This document shows, in pieces, positions 55,211 through 64,000 of a DNA stretch of 64,000 bases; position 1 is the stretch's first letter; every line of letters begins with the position of its first letter. The DNA lies in the NCBI RefSeq assembly GCF_900095025.1, contig NZ_FMBK01000005.1:1-64000 (forward strand). The letters run 5' to 3'. Position numbers and translations under genes: made by a program. The notes under the pieces are model-generated. The model made no database searches and had not been told where the DNA came from. It worked only from the letters and a program-made list of their open reading frames with translations. Source of the stretch: Acinetobacter albensis. GTDB taxonomy: Bacteria; Pseudomonadota; Gammaproteobacteria; Pseudomonadales; Moraxellaceae.

Positions 55211-55873
55211 ATGTGTGCAAATTTCAAACCACTTACTCTTCAGCAATTGAGTTATTTAAATTTTCCGAATATACCGTTTGAATATTCTGAAGAAGTTTAT
55301 CCAGGCTATGAGTTACCGTTATTGTTTCAATCTTCGCGGGGTTTAGAGTGGCGTAAAGTGATGTTCGGTTTGGTACCCAAATGGGCTAAAGATACAACGA
55401 TTGCAACTAAGACCTATAATGCACGCAATGAAACTTTGTCACAAAAACCGAGCTTTAGTGAAGCGTTGTTGAAATACCAATTTGGTGTCATTCCTGTCAC
55501 CGAGTTTTATGAATCTAAATATATAGATCAAAAACCACAAAGATGGGGCGTTAGACGAAAAGATGGTCAGGCATTTTTTATTGCTGCATTGTATGAAATA
55601 AGCAAAATAAATGATCAAGTGATTCGTTCTTGCAGCATGATTACCATGGATGCGATTGATCATCCTATGATGAAAGAATTCCATGAACCAGGAAATATTA
55701 AACGCTCAGTGATGATTATTCCTCATGAGCGTTTAAATGAATGGTTAAGCTGGAACTCTCCAGATATACAGTCATTTGTCGAAGGTTTTCCTGTGGCAGA
55801 TTTTGAATGTTCACATGTGCCTAAATTAAAAGTGAAGAAAACCAGTCCACAGTTGAATTTTTTTGATGAATGA
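55211..55873 (+). CDS. SRAP (YedK/HMCES-like) abasic-site DNA-protein crosslink protein
   Basis: 221 residues from the ATG at 55211. SRAP proteins link covalently to abasic sites through Cys2, so this start (Met-Cys-Ala-Asn) is chosen over an in-frame start 8 codons upstream that would bury the cysteine. Other catalytic residues are visible: Asn in TYNARNET, Glu in GVIPVTEFYES and His in the FHEPGNIKRSVMI block. The usual N-terminus is MCGR; here it is MCAN, marking a divergent branch. Confidence 0.88.
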   Translation: MCANFKPLTLQQLSYLNFPNIPFEYSEEVYPGYELPLLFQSSRGLEWRKVMFGLVPKWAKDTTIATKTYNARNETLSQKPSFSEALLKYQFGVIPVTEFYESKYIDQKPQRWGVRRKDGQAFFIAALYEISKINDQVIRSCSMITMDAIDHPMMKEFHEPGNIKRSVMIIPHERLNEWLSWNSPDIQSFVEGFPVADFECSHVPKLKVKKTSPQLNFFDE

Positions 55874-55882
55874 TAAATGGTT

Positions 55883-56347
55883 TTAATGGGCTAAGTTTTT
55901 AAAAATATGCTTAAGACATTCCATCATTTTTTCAATTTGCAAAGGCGTTAAGCCTTCAAAGGATTGTTCGAGTACCACATTGGTTAGATCATTAATTTTA
56001 TAGAACATTTTTTCGCCTTCTTCAGTCAAAATAACACGCGTAATTCGTGCATCATCTTCACATGAATAGGTGTCGACTAACTTTTCATCTTTTAAGCGAT
56101 AAACAATTTTGGTGGTGGTCGACATTTTAGAGACTACCATTTCAGACAAATCTGAAACGCTTGCATTGGGTTTAGACTTTAATGCCAATAAAATACGACG
56201 ACGAGAATTATCCAAACCATATTTTTTTAATACATGATCTACGTTTTGGACATATTGAGCATGGACTTGGGTAACCCAATAATAGGGAAAATGTTCTAGA
56301 TTAAAATCTTCTGATGTAGGCAAGAACTTACTGTATTTCTTAGTCAT
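55883..56347 (-). CDS. MarR-family transcriptional regulator
   Basis: 154 residues with a winged helix: VSDLSEMVVSKMSTTTKIVYRLKDEKLV, then the wing SCEDDARITRVILTEEGEKMF. The ligand is unknown. It converges with the SRAP gene (10 bp between the stops). Its own promoter lies in the long gap before the yoaE-type gene, which it might regulate, but no MarR site is evident. Confidence 0.88.
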   Translation of the reverse strand: MTKKYSKFLPTSEDFNLEHFPYYWVTQVHAQYVQNVDHVLKKYGLDNSRRRILLALKSKPNASVSDLSEMVVSKMSTTTKIVYRLKDEKLVDTYSCEDDARITRVILTEEGEKMFYKINDLTNVVLEQSFEGLTPLQIEKMMECLKHIFKNLAH

Positions 56348-56859
56348 AAAAATTCCCCGAGCAAATTGTTGTAATTGTAATCCGTTATCTTGAATATCTT
56401 ATTTGAAAATTCACTCATTTATCAAGATTAATATAACTTAAATGATAAAATTCATAAACGATAATGGTTGATTATAAATTAATGCAAAAATTATATATAA
56501 ATTTTCCTTATAAATAAGAGTTGGCTATTTTGTACACAAGAATTGCGTTCGACTATAGTGAATCGGAAGTAATATCTAGATAATTCAAAAAATTGAATTA
56601 TAAAAAATATGAGGATGGGCTAAAACTTATAATAACTTAGAGACAATGAACTATAAAATATTTCAAATAATCTAATTAAGTATTTGAAAAATATAATTAA
56701 TTTGTTTAAATTCATGATGAGGAATTATAAAATAACTTAAATTAAAAGGGATCAAATAAATAGAAAAATCGAGTTTTAAACGTTAAAAATAAAAAAAATA
56801 ATTACAAATTTCCTAGATTGTGCATAATTGATTTATCTATTGTTGAAAAGGTCACTCAT
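56348..56859. other. Intergenic and probable 5' leader region before the yoaE-type gene
   Basis: About 510 bp, the most AT-rich stretch of the window, between a minus-strand marR gene and the transporter. I looked for a yybP-ykoY-type manganese riboswitch, common before terC-like genes, and did not see its conserved core. The right end carries the leader ORF ribosome site. Confidence 0.5.
56846..56851 (+). promoter_or_regulatory. Shine-Dalgarno of the yoaE-type leader ORF
   Basis: AAAAGG ends 8 nt before the ATG at 56860, an ideal spacing, in an otherwise A/T-only surrounding. Confidence 0.6.
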
Positions 56860-56928
56860 ATGGATCCGTCGCCGTACAGGTCTACGCTTTATTTTCACCC
56901 AATGTATAACATCGGAGATATAAACTAA
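56860..56928 (+). CDS. Leader peptide ORF coupled to the yoaE-type transporter
   Basis: A 22-codon ORF. The product starts Met-Asp-Pro-Ser-Pro-Tyr-Arg and goes on through [10 protein letters not shown]; there are prolines at 3, 5 and 14. Its TAA (56926-56928) overlaps the transporter ATG as TAATG, and the transporter ribosome site (GGAG, 56914-56917) lies inside it, so leader translation must affect the downstream start. The acidic-proline N-terminus is like that of MgtL (Met-Glu-Pro-Asp-Pro), whose instability on the ribosome senses low Mg2+. A regulatory role is inferred. Confidence 0.6.
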   Translation: MDPSPYRSTLYFHPMYNIGDIN

Positions 56929-58454
56929 TGGAGTTTTTATTAGATCCGGGAATTTGGGTTGGACTACTTACCCTGATTGTTTTAGAAATTGTTTTGGGTA
57001 TTGATAACCTTGTCTTTATTGCTATTTTAGCTGAAAAACTTCCTCCAGAACAACGTGATAAAGCACGTGTGATTGGTCTTTCACTCGCTTTAATTATGCG
57101 TTTGGGATTGCTGTTTGCCATTTCTTGGTTAGTCACTTTGACCAAACCGCTAATTATTCTTTTTGATTGGACCTTCTCGGGTCGAGACTTGATTCTTTTA
57201 TTTGGTGGTCTGTTCTTGGTGTATAAAGCCGTCACAGAGCTGCATGAAAAAATTGAGGGTAAACCTGAAGTTAAAGTAAGCACCAATATTGTTTATGCGA
57301 GTTTTGCCGCAGTCGTTGCACAGATTGTTGTATTAGATGCAGTATTCTCTTTAGATTCTGTTATCACCGCTATTGGCATGGTCGACAACATTTATGTAAT
57401 GATGGTAGCAATGATTGTTGCCATGGCTGTCATGCTACTGGCTTCTAAATCACTCACTGCTTTCGTAAACCGTCATCCAACGGTGGTAATTCTGTGTCTA
57501 AGCTTCTTATTACTGATTGGGATTAGCTTAATCGCAGAAGGTTTTGGTTTCCACATTCCGAAAGGTTATATCTATTCGGGTATTGGTGTTGCTATTGCGA
57601 TTGAAGCATTTAACCAATTTGGTCAGCGAAATGTTGCCAAACATGAATCTAAAATTCCACTGCGTCATCGTACTGCCGATTCTATTTTAAAATTGATGGG
57701 CGGTAAAATGGAAACGGTCACCGATAGTGGTCAACATTTTGAAGCGCAAGAAGCATTTGCCGACGAAGAACGTTATATGATTGGTGGAGTGTTAACGCTA
57801 GCTGAAAGATCTGTAGCGTCTATTATGACACCTCGGAGTCAAATTTCTTGGGTAGACATTAATGATACACCCGAGCAAATTCGTGAACAGGTTTTGTCTG
57901 TACCACACAGCTTATTTCCTGTCTGCCGAGGTAGTTTAGACAAAGTTTTGGGTGTGGTACGTGCAAAAGAACTTCTTGATGTGCTAGATAATGATGAAGA
58001 ACTCAAAGCTTTAATCAAACGCCATCGTGCAATTTATATTTTTCAAAAAATGAAAGTTATTGATGCAATTAATACTTTGCGTACTTCTAAAGGCTCATTG
58101 GTTTTAGTCAGTGATGAGTTTGGAAATGTACAAGGTCTAATTTCTCCACTCGATGTTTTTGAAGCAATTGCTGGTGAATTTCCAGATGCAGATGAACAGC
58201 TCGATTTGGTCAAGATTGATGAGCACACATGGAAAGCTTCTGGCATGTTGGATGTATATCAGCTTGAATTAGAGTTGGGCATGATGGATTTGGTGGAAGA
58301 AGATGCAGGTTATATCAGTGTTGCAGGTTTAATTTTAGATAAAACCAATGGTGAAGTGAAGTTAGGAACTCAATTGCAATATCAAGGGGTTGATTTCGAG
58401 GTCACTGAACTGGACGGAAATCGTATTAAATCTGTTCTAATTATGCATCGTTAA
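56928..58454 (+). CDS. YoaE-type TerC/CBS/CorC membrane protein
   Basis: 508 residues, close to E. coli YoaE (518). An N-terminal TerC domain (1-215; [21 protein letters not shown] with the metal-binding Asp, and [17 protein letters not shown]) has about seven helices. A CBS pair (about 290-410; [15 protein letters not shown] and [21 protein letters not shown]) and a CorC/HlyC domain (420-505) follow. Members are thought to move or sense metal ions (Mn2+, Mg2+ or similar). The start overlaps the leader ORF. Confidence 0.92.
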   Translation: MEFLLDPGIWVGLLTLIVLEIVLGIDNLVFIAILAEKLPPEQRDKARVIGLSLALIMRLGLLFAISWLVTLTKPLIILFDWTFSGRDLILLFGGLFLVYKAVTELHEKIEGKPEVKVSTNIVYASFAAVVAQIVVLDAVFSLDSVITAIGMVDNIYVMMVAMIVAMAVMLLASKSLTAFVNRHPTVVILCLSFLLLIGISLIAEGFGFHIPKGYIYSGIGVAIAIEAFNQFGQRNVAKHESKIPLRHRTADSILKLMGGKMETVTDSGQHFEAQEAFADEERYMIGGVLTLAERSVASIMTPRSQISWVDINDTPEQIREQVLSVPHSLFPVCRGSLDKVLGVVRAKELLDVLDNDEELKALIKRHRAIYIFQKMKVIDAINTLRTSKGSLVLVSDEFGNVQGLISPLDVFEAIAGEFPDADEQLDLVKIDEHTWKASGMLDVYQLELELGMMDLVEEDAGYISVAGLILDKTNGEVKLGTQLQYQGVDFEVTELDGNRIKSVLIMHR

Positions 58455-58518
58455 AATATTAAGTGTGCAGAATAATGCAGCTTGTTGATTAATTTTTAAA
58501 TCGTTAATTTGTTGTATC

Positions 58519-58550
58519 AACCCAATAGGCTAGTCCTATTGGGTTTTTTA
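58519..58550 (+). terminator. Intrinsic terminator after the yoaE-type gene
   Basis: Stem AACCCAATAGG / CCTATTGGGTT, loop CTAGT, then a T-run. Confidence 0.9.
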
Positions 58551-58654
58551 AGCTTGAGGTCCTGATATTTTGTCTATACTTGATTGTGTTTGATGCTAAA
58601 CAACCCAATTCATCCAAAAATTAGTTTTGAAATAACGTAAATAATAAAAAAAGC

Positions 58655-59476
58655 TCAAATTTTGATGATTTCAAAGTCTGCATATTGCTGAATTAAATTT
58701 TCATCAAGCTGATGAATATGATCTATAAAGGCAATATTAAACTCGCCTAATTTTTGTGTTTTTTCAAAGGCCAATTTTCCAGCAATTGCAAAATGTAAAT
58801 GTGCTGCTATAGCCGCAAGCGTAGGTGTAGCTACAGCAGCATAGCCAGCAATTAAAGCACCTAGGGCACAACCTGTCGCAGTAATTTTAGGTTGTAAGTA
58901 AGAGCCACCATTGATTTGAATAACAGCATTAAATTGTTGGGATAAGATGAAATCCGACTCACCAGAAATGGCAATACAGTCTGTATGCTTTAACAGTACT
59001 TTGGCTTGGTGATAAACATCTGCACTTTTTAAAGTACTATCTACACCTTTAGATTTGGCTTGATGGCCAGCGAGTGTACTCATTTCTGAAGCATTGCCCC
59101 GAATGATGGTCGGATGATATTGTAATAAATCATCTACCATATTTGAACGCCATTTTAGAATAGTGCCGTATCCTACTGGATCAAGTACCCAAGGTGTATC
59201 TGTAAGTTGAGCTGTTTTTGCAGAAATCTGCATCGCCTGCATTTGCTCATTGGTCGGTGTGCCCAGATTAATACTTAAAGCCGCCGCTATATGTGTAAAA
59301 CTTTCAGCCTCGTATGGGTTATCAATCATGGCAGGAGAAGCACCTGCAGCAAGCAAGATATTGGCGGTATAATTGGTTGCGACACTATTGGTGATGCATT
59401 GTACCAAAGGCTGCTGAGCTTGAAGCTGTTGCCATGCTTGAATAACCTGCTCTAGCAATGTTGATTTTTCAAGCAT
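58655..59476 (-). CDS. thiM: Hydroxyethylthiazole kinase
   Basis: 273 residues. ThiM phosphorylates the thiazole alcohol in thiamine salvage. VQCITNSVATNYTANILLAAGASPAM, WVLDPVGYG, IRGNASEMSTLAG and ATGCALGALIAGYAAV (with the catalytic Cys region) are diagnostic. thiE or thiD do not adjoin it; no TPP riboswitch is evident in the 57 bp before it. Confidence 0.94.
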   Translation of the reverse strand: MLEKSTLLEQVIQAWQQLQAQQPLVQCITNSVATNYTANILLAAGASPAMIDNPYEAESFTHIAAALSINLGTPTNEQMQAMQISAKTAQLTDTPWVLDPVGYGTILKWRSNMVDDLLQYHPTIIRGNASEMSTLAGHQAKSKGVDSTLKSADVYHQAKVLLKHTDCIAISGESDFILSQQFNAVIQINGGSYLQPKITATGCALGALIAGYAAVATPTLAAIAAHLHFAIAGKLAFEKTQKLGEFNIAFIDHIHQLDENLIQQYADFEIIKI

Positions 59477-59533
59477 AAGCTAATTCCTTAAATAATCGCT
59501 GTAATTAAATCAAATGAATACATCATTTTGAAT

Positions 59534-60697
59534 TTATTGGGTGAAATAATGATCTTGATGCTTACACGTACGACAAAATAAAGTCACATAACTTTCAGCA
59601 TCATAATCCACAGTCAGTTCATTCGAGCCGCAATACATACAGCGTTTTTGTGAATAAAAATTTAAACGTGGCTGCATTTTATTCCATAAACGCCAAATCG
59701 GCTGGAAAAAAATATTTTCATCGCTGCCAAGAAAACGAAAAAATAGAATGTCACTCATTTTACTCAATGGAATATTGGGCGGACGAGGCAACATCGAGGT
59801 TTCCCATTTTTCTGTCACGGCACGTTCACGATATTTCTGTAAGGTTTTCTTTAATAAGTTGGTATTAATAAAGTTTTCATTACGGGCTTTAAGTGCTTTT
59901 TGCTGATGTAAATATTCCAAAGCAGTTTGTACCAGATAATAAATTTGCCCTACTGCCAGTACATCCATTAAGCGATAACAGAAGGTTTGGAGACTATTAT
60001 TTCCTGCAATCTGTACGCCCCAAAGCCGACAATAAAACTGAGCAAACTGTATAATTTCCTGATAAAGCACCAAATACAATGCACTTTTAACTTCGTCTGC
60101 ATTTTTAAAAGGCACACCCATGGTTAAATTTTCGTAAAACCAATTTCGAAGTTGTAGCGTTACACTAAATAAACTCGGTTCAGAGTAACCATCTAATCGA
60201 ACGTTAACATAATAATGATGTGCTTCAGAAGCAAAATCCTTGGCAATTAAAATCTGTTCTTTGACTAATAGTTTAATCAAATAACTTTGAAACAAATAGT
60301 TGGGGGTAATGGAATGGTATTTGATCGCTTCCCAATCAATATATTCCTGATGCACTGTATATTCTTGAACTTGATTGTCTAGAATACTGAGTAAGAATAG
60401 TTTGTTGATAAAACTGATTTGATCAAGTCGATATTCGATTTGTTCTTTATCTTTGGACTTAATTTTACGTTGTTCTTGCAGCCGTGTTTCCGTCAGCATT
60501 CTTTTACGATTTGCCAAACACCGATCACAGTGACAATTATGACGTTCATCTTGAAATACACGATGTTGACAATGGCTACATTCGTGGAAATGAATTGCTT
60601 GTTCGTATTGCTCTGCCTCAATCCAGAACATAGATGCCTGACATAAAGGGCATGATGTGCTTTCATCGAGTTGTTTTTGCAGAATTTGAAGAAGCAT
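59534..60697 (-). CDS. Unrecognised multi-cysteine protein with zinc-ribbon ends
   Basis: 387 residues of no known family to me. The N-terminus has cysteine pairs at 16/19 (CPLC) and 40/43 (CSHC) and a cluster at 55, 57 and 60 (CHCDRC); the C-terminus has 353/356 (CMYCG) and 375/378 (CRTC), the geometry of a zinc ribbon at each end. The middle 250 residues are helical and aromatic-rich with no clear motif. It lies upstream of thiM on the same strand, 57 bp away. A nucleic-acid-binding role is a guess from the ribbons. Confidence 0.6.
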   Translation of the reverse strand: MLLQILQKQLDESTSCPLCQASMFWIEAEQYEQAIHFHECSHCQHRVFQDERHNCHCDRCLANRKRMLTETRLQEQRKIKSKDKEQIEYRLDQISFINKLFLLSILDNQVQEYTVHQEYIDWEAIKYHSITPNYLFQSYLIKLLVKEQILIAKDFASEAHHYYVNVRLDGYSEPSLFSVTLQLRNWFYENLTMGVPFKNADEVKSALYLVLYQEIIQFAQFYCRLWGVQIAGNNSLQTFCYRLMDVLAVGQIYYLVQTALEYLHQQKALKARNENFINTNLLKKTLQKYRERAVTEKWETSMLPRPPNIPLSKMSDILFFRFLGSDENIFFQPIWRLWNKMQPRLNFYSQKRCMYCGSNELTVDYDAESYVTLFCRTCKHQDHYFTQ

Positions 60698-60927
60698 GTA
60701 GCTCTAACTCATGAGGTGAAAAATGTAAATTATACATTCCCAGATACAGGAGTAGTGCAAAGATTTATCCAATATGAAAATTATGCTGAAATTGAGAAAT
60801 AAATATTAAAATTACCCGATAAAAGTGAACTGTAAGACTTTTTTATTTGTTGCAATATGTTAGATTCTTCGAATACATAATTATAAAACAACGTAAATTA
60901 TTCAAAAATGTAAAAGGATTTTTAGTG

Positions 60928-61404
60928 ATGACACAAAAATTGTTAATAAAATGCATGTTGGGGTTGGTCGTCGGATTCAGCAGTGTTGTGAGCTATGCAG
61001 CGTCACTCGAAGGTTTTTGGAGAACCATCGATGATAAAACGGGACAACAGGTTTCAATCGTTGAAATTAAAAAGAAAGCAGATAACACTTATGGCGTAAA
61101 AGTGGTATATCGTTATCCGCAACTCGGTAGTACACAAGTGCTGACCAACTGTGTGAAATGTCCAGAGCCTTTTAAAAATAAGCCAATTTTAGGTCTTGAA
61201 ATTGCTTGGAATATCAAAGAAAACCCAAACAAACCCAACGAATTTATTGATGGTCGTATTTTGGAACCTAAAACGGGCAATATTTATAAAGGTAAAGCAA
61301 CATTAGAAGCGAATGGAAAGCGCGTGCGTATGCGAGGTTATATTGGCGTATCTTTACTTGGACGTTCTCAAGTTTGGATTCGAACTCATAGTGCAACCCC
61401 TTAA
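60928..61404 (+). CDS. DUF2147 exported protein
   Basis: 158 residues from the ATG at 60928, with AAAGGA upstream. A signal peptide (to about SYAAS, residue 25) is followed by LEGFWRTIDDKTGQQVSIVEI, YRYPQLGS, a CVKCPEPFKNKPILGLEI cysteine pair and VRMRGYIGVSLLGRSQVWIR, all typical of DUF2147. The family is periplasmic and of unknown function. A longer in-frame start at 60847 would bury the signal peptide. Confidence 0.87.
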   Translation: MTQKLLIKCMLGLVVGFSSVVSYAASLEGFWRTIDDKTGQQVSIVEIKKKADNTYGVKVVYRYPQLGSTQVLTNCVKCPEPFKNKPILGLEIAWNIKENPNKPNEFIDGRILEPKTGNIYKGKATLEANGKRVRMRGYIGVSLLGRSQVWIRTHSATP

Positions 61405-61591
61405 AAGCATTGATAATAAGGCTTTCCTATTTTTAGGAACTTGTGGGCTTCTTTGGTTGGATACATAAAACGGTTATCACTCAAAAAAAGGCAAAATTTT
61501 TCATATCAATGGCTACATGGGAATAACGGCTTTGGGGCGAAGAGTGGCTTAGATTCAAGTAGATAAAGTAACATCTTAATTTTTCATCTTT

Positions 61592-61629
61592 AAAACAACC
61601 TTGATCCGCACGTGGATCAAGGTTGTTTT
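61592..61629. terminator. Bidirectional hairpin terminator
   Basis: Perfect 16-bp arms AAAACAACCTTGATCC / GGATCAAGGTTGTTTT with a GCACGT loop, between the convergent DUF2147 gene and the 85-residue gene. Each direction ends in four T. Confidence 0.85.
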
Positions 61630-61646
61630 GTCAAAAATTTTTATCT

Positions 61647-61904
61647 CTAAACTGGGCAAGGTAAACTTTCGTCTTCCTGCCCGATTTTTTTAGCCGCAAT
61701 TAAAGCTTGAACTTTTTTAGATGGGATTTTTTTGTGACCCAATACATCATAAGTATTTAAAATAGCGCCAATTTCATTAGGTTGTATTGCAATACCTTCG
61801 CAACTCAAAAATAGAGCAATCACTTTATGATCAATCCCAGCCGCATCAAGCTTTTGTATGGATTTAATATTTTCCACGCGTACAATATGGTCTTTAACAA
61901 ACAT
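61647..61904 (-). CDS. Small protein of unknown function (85 aa)
   Basis: 85 residues, no recognised family. It looks soluble and helical (VENIKSIQKLDAAGIDHKVIALFL, then KKVQALIAAKK) with two cysteines, Cys54-less core and Cys83 near the C-terminal end (SLPCPV). A purine-rich ribosome site (AGGTAA on the minus strand) precedes the ATG and the strong hairpin follows it, which favours a real gene. Confidence 0.6.
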   Translation of the reverse strand: MFVKDHIVRVENIKSIQKLDAAGIDHKVIALFLSCEGIAIQPNEIGAILNTYDVLGHKKIPSKKVQALIAAKKIGQEDESLPCPV

Positions 61905-62287
61905 AGCAATTACCTCATTTTTATTTAAGACTGACTTTTATAGTGCGCTTTGCGCAGATGATTACAAGCAAAAATCGTGCACAAAATGTACATATCTTGA
62001 AAATAAGTGTTAACTTTCATATAAGTTGAATCACAGTGTATTCATTTATTGATCAAGTTTTACTGATAAATTTTGATTAAGGTATTGATATTTTTGATAA
62101 AAGACACTTCATTCAATATTTAGAATAATAATTGTTCCATTGATTTAGTATTTAATTGAAAATATTCCATCAGATGCCCATATATAACATAAAGTAGCAA
62201 CGCAGACAGAGTGTGAAAGTTATCGTATGATCGAACTCTTACACAGACCAATGTGCTGGCTTAATAATTACAGGATTAGGACATTAT
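61905..62287. other. Intergenic region before pepN
   Basis: 383 bp, AT-rich, between divergent genes. It must hold the promoters of both the 85-residue gene and pepN. An AGGATTAGGAC ribosome site precedes the pepN ATG. I see no repeat or RNA structure worth calling. Confidence 0.5.
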
Positions 62288-64000
62288 ATGAATATCGCGG
62301 CGAACCCAGTGGTTGAAGCAGATCAAACTGTTTATTTAAAAGACTATGAAAAACCTTCTTTTTTGGTTGATTCAATTAATCTAGATATTCAAGTTCATTC
62401 AGATTATACCCAAGTAAACACCACATTGATCATGCAGCGCCAAACTTCAGGGGATTTGGTACTGCTAGGCCGTGATCTTGAATTAAAATCAATTCTATTA
62501 AACGGTACAATTCTGTCTGAAAGTGAATATACACTCGATGCTGAACAATTAGTGATTTCCAATGCACCAGATCATGTCATTTTAGAAACCAAAGTTATTA
62601 TTCATCCTGAGAGCAATACGCAACTTGAAGGTTTGTATCAAGCAGGCAGTGATTTATTTGTCACTCAAAATGAACCTGAAGGTTTTCGTAAAATTACCTT
62701 TTATCCAGATCGTCCAGATGTCCTGTCTGTATTTACCACGCGGGTTGAAGCGGACAAAAAATTTCCAGTGCTTTTGGCCAATGGCAACTTAATGGAAGCA
62801 GGTGAGGTCGGTGAAGGCCGCCATTATACGATTTGGGAAGATCCTACTCATAAACCAAGTTATTTATTTGCTTGTGTCATTGGCGATTTAGCTGTTCTGA
62901 AAGATTCATACGTGACATCAGAAGGCCGTAATGTTGCACTCGAAATTTATGCGGTCGAAAAAGATATTCCAAAATGTCATATTGCAATGGAAGCGTTAAA
63001 ACACTCCATGCGTTGGGACGAAGAACATTATGGTCGTCCTTATGACTTGGACAATTATATGATTGTTGCGACCAGCCAATTCAATATGGGCGCTATGGAA
63101 AATAAAGGTTTAAATATCTTTAATACCTCTTGCGTACTTGCGGACGAAGAATACACAACGGATGCTGCAATCATGCGTGTTCAATCTGTGATTGCACATG
63201 AGTATTTCCATAACTGGACAGGGAATCGGATTACCTGCCGTGACTGGTTCCAATTGTGCTTAAAAGAAGGCTTGACTGTTTTTCGTGATCAATCTTTCTC
63301 GGAAGATTTACAATCGGCTGCGGTACAGCGGATTGATGATGTCGCAGTTTTAAAAGCTCATCAGTTCCCAGAAGATTCAGGTCCACTTTCACATCCGCCA
63401 CGCCCAGACCATTTTGTTGAAATTAATAACTTTTATACGGCAACCGTATATGAAAAAGGTGCGGAAATTAACCGCATGATGGCAACTTTACTGGGCAAAG
63501 AAAAATTCCGTAAAGGCACTGACGAATATTTCCAGTGTCATGATGGTCAAGCCGTGACGGTTGAAGATTGGGTGTCTGCATTGACAGCAGGTTCAGGTAT
63601 CGATTTATCTGCATTTCTAATTTGGTATAACCAGCCGGGTACTCCAAAACTTGAAGCAAATGGAGAATATGATGCTGGCAAACAAACTTATCGTTTAAGC
63701 TTTAAACAATCTTTAAAAGCCCATCCTAAATATCCAAATTTGAAAGCTGTGCCGATTCCGATTGCGCTTGCCTTGTTTAATGCCGAAACAGGTGAGCAAT
63801 ATACTTTGCAGTCTGAAGCATTATTCGAAAATACAGTTAAAGATGGCATGTATTTATTTGATCAAAATGAAGCAACTATCGAGTTTAGCGGTATTACGGC
63901 AAAACCTGTGGTGTCTTTATTACGTAACTTTTCTGCACCTGTAAATCTAGATTTTAATTATTCAGATGAGGAATTGGCCTTTTTAATTCAATTTGAAACC
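62288..64000 (+). CDS. pepN: Aminopeptidase N (5' part; continues past window end)
   Basis: 571 codons are visible with no stop, about two thirds of an M1-family aminopeptidase of some 870 residues. GAMEN (268-272) and HEYFH (304-308), the zinc-binding HExxH, are intact, with the third ligand in the following LKEGLTVFRDQSFS stretch. PepN removes N-terminal residues from peptides in the cytoplasm. AGGATTAGGAC lies just before the ATG. Confidence 0.95.
   Translation, partial: MNIAANPVVEADQTVYLKDYEKPSFLVDSINLDIQVHSDYTQVNTTLIMQRQTSGDLVLLGRDLELKSILLNGTILSESEYTLDAEQLVISNAPDHVILETKVIIHPESNTQLEGLYQAGSDLFVTQNEPEGFRKITFYPDRPDVLSVFTTRVEADKKFPVLLANGNLMEAGEVGEGRHYTIWEDPTHKPSYLFACVIGDLAVLKDSYVTSEGRNVALEIYAVEKDIPKCHIAMEALKHSMRWDEEHYGRPYDLDNYMIVATSQFNMGAMENKGLNIFNTSCVLADEEYTTDAAIMRVQSVIAHEYFHNWTGNRITCRDWFQLCLKEGLTVFRDQSFSEDLQSAAVQRIDDVAVLKAHQFPEDSGPLSHPPRPDHFVEINNFYTATVYEKGAEINRMMATLLGKEKFRKGTDEYFQCHDGQAVTVEDWVSALTAGSGIDLSAFLIWYNQPGTPKLEANGEYDAGKQTYRLSFKQSLKAHPKYPNLKAVPIPIALALFNAETGEQYTLQSEALFENTVKDGMYLFDQNEATIEFSGITAKPVVSLLRNFSAPVNLDFNYSDEELAFLIQFET

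Noticed and set aside
56348..56927. yybP-ykoY manganese riboswitch before the yoaE-type gene
   Set aside because: The conserved core sequences of that riboswitch are not visible; the region is almost pure A/T.
56882..57286. 134-codon minus-strand ORF
   Set aside because: It lies opposite the start of the yoaE-type gene and the leader ORF, and its composition follows the sense codons.

Overview
The window is a chromosomal segment of an Acinetobacter-like gammaproteobacterium (Moraxellaceae). It is AT-rich throughout. The best taxonomic marker is an Hfq of 180 residues with a long glycine-rich repeat tail, the form known from Acinetobacter. Gene order also resembles pseudomonads: surA-lptD beside amgK-murU, exbBD-lpxK-kdsB, and holB-pilZ-tatD. 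I see no rRNA, tRNA, CRISPR array, prophage, insertion sequence or integrated element. Coding is dense and almost entirely housekeeping.

Layout. 1-2.1 kb: a possible 33-residue zinc-binding microprotein, a DUF1653 protein, an O-methyltransferase, a KTSC protein and ahpC. 2.6-14.8 kb: hrpA, a FabH-like ketoacyl synthase, a 672-residue protein with a PcfJ-like C-terminus, a Pif1-type helicase, metR, a GAF-GGDEF cyclase and a DUF441 membrane protein. 15-17.6 kb: two pseudouridine synthases flanking a GNAT enzyme and an orphan RelB/DinJ antitoxin. 17.7-21.8 kb: tsaE-mutL-miaA-hfq. 22.3-27.9 kb: lptD-surA on the minus strand, divergent from amgK-murU (peptidoglycan recycling). 28-35 kb: rsmG-parA-parB, then exbB-exbD-msbA-lpxK-kdsB (lipid A and Kdo supply), then holB. 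36-40.5 kb: pilZ, tatD and a tetR-type regulator, then the type II secretion minor pseudopilins gspH-I-J-K. 40.6-48.3 kb: a queD-like gene, ung, an acyl-CoA hydrolase, tadA, an SRPBCC protein, cmk, rpsA, ihfB, lapA and pyrF. 48.4-64 kb: lysO, zapE, glcB, an aldehyde dehydrogenase, an SRAP protein, a marR-type regulator, a yoaE-type TerC/CorC transporter, thiM, a multi-cysteine unknown, a DUF2147 protein, a small unknown and the 5' part of pepN.

The genes form several functional blocks: outer-membrane biogenesis (lptD, surA, msbA, lpxK, kdsB, lapA), cell-wall recycling (amgK, murU), chromosome segregation (parAB), RNA modification and translation (tsaE, miaA, tadA, two pseudouridine synthases, rsmG, rpsA), and DNA repair (mutL, ung, SRAP, Pif1-like).

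The observation I rate highest is a 22-codon ORF with its own Shine-Dalgarno. It ends in a TAATG overlap with the yoaE-type transporter gene and begins Met-Asp-Pro-Ser-Pro, much like magnesium-sensing leader peptides. Others worth a look are the microprotein at the left edge, the chromosomal PcfJ-like orphan, the 7-bp tandem repeat that places stop codons in all frames after hfq, the very long cysteine-containing leaders of GspI and GspJ, and the multi-cysteine protein at 59.5 kb.
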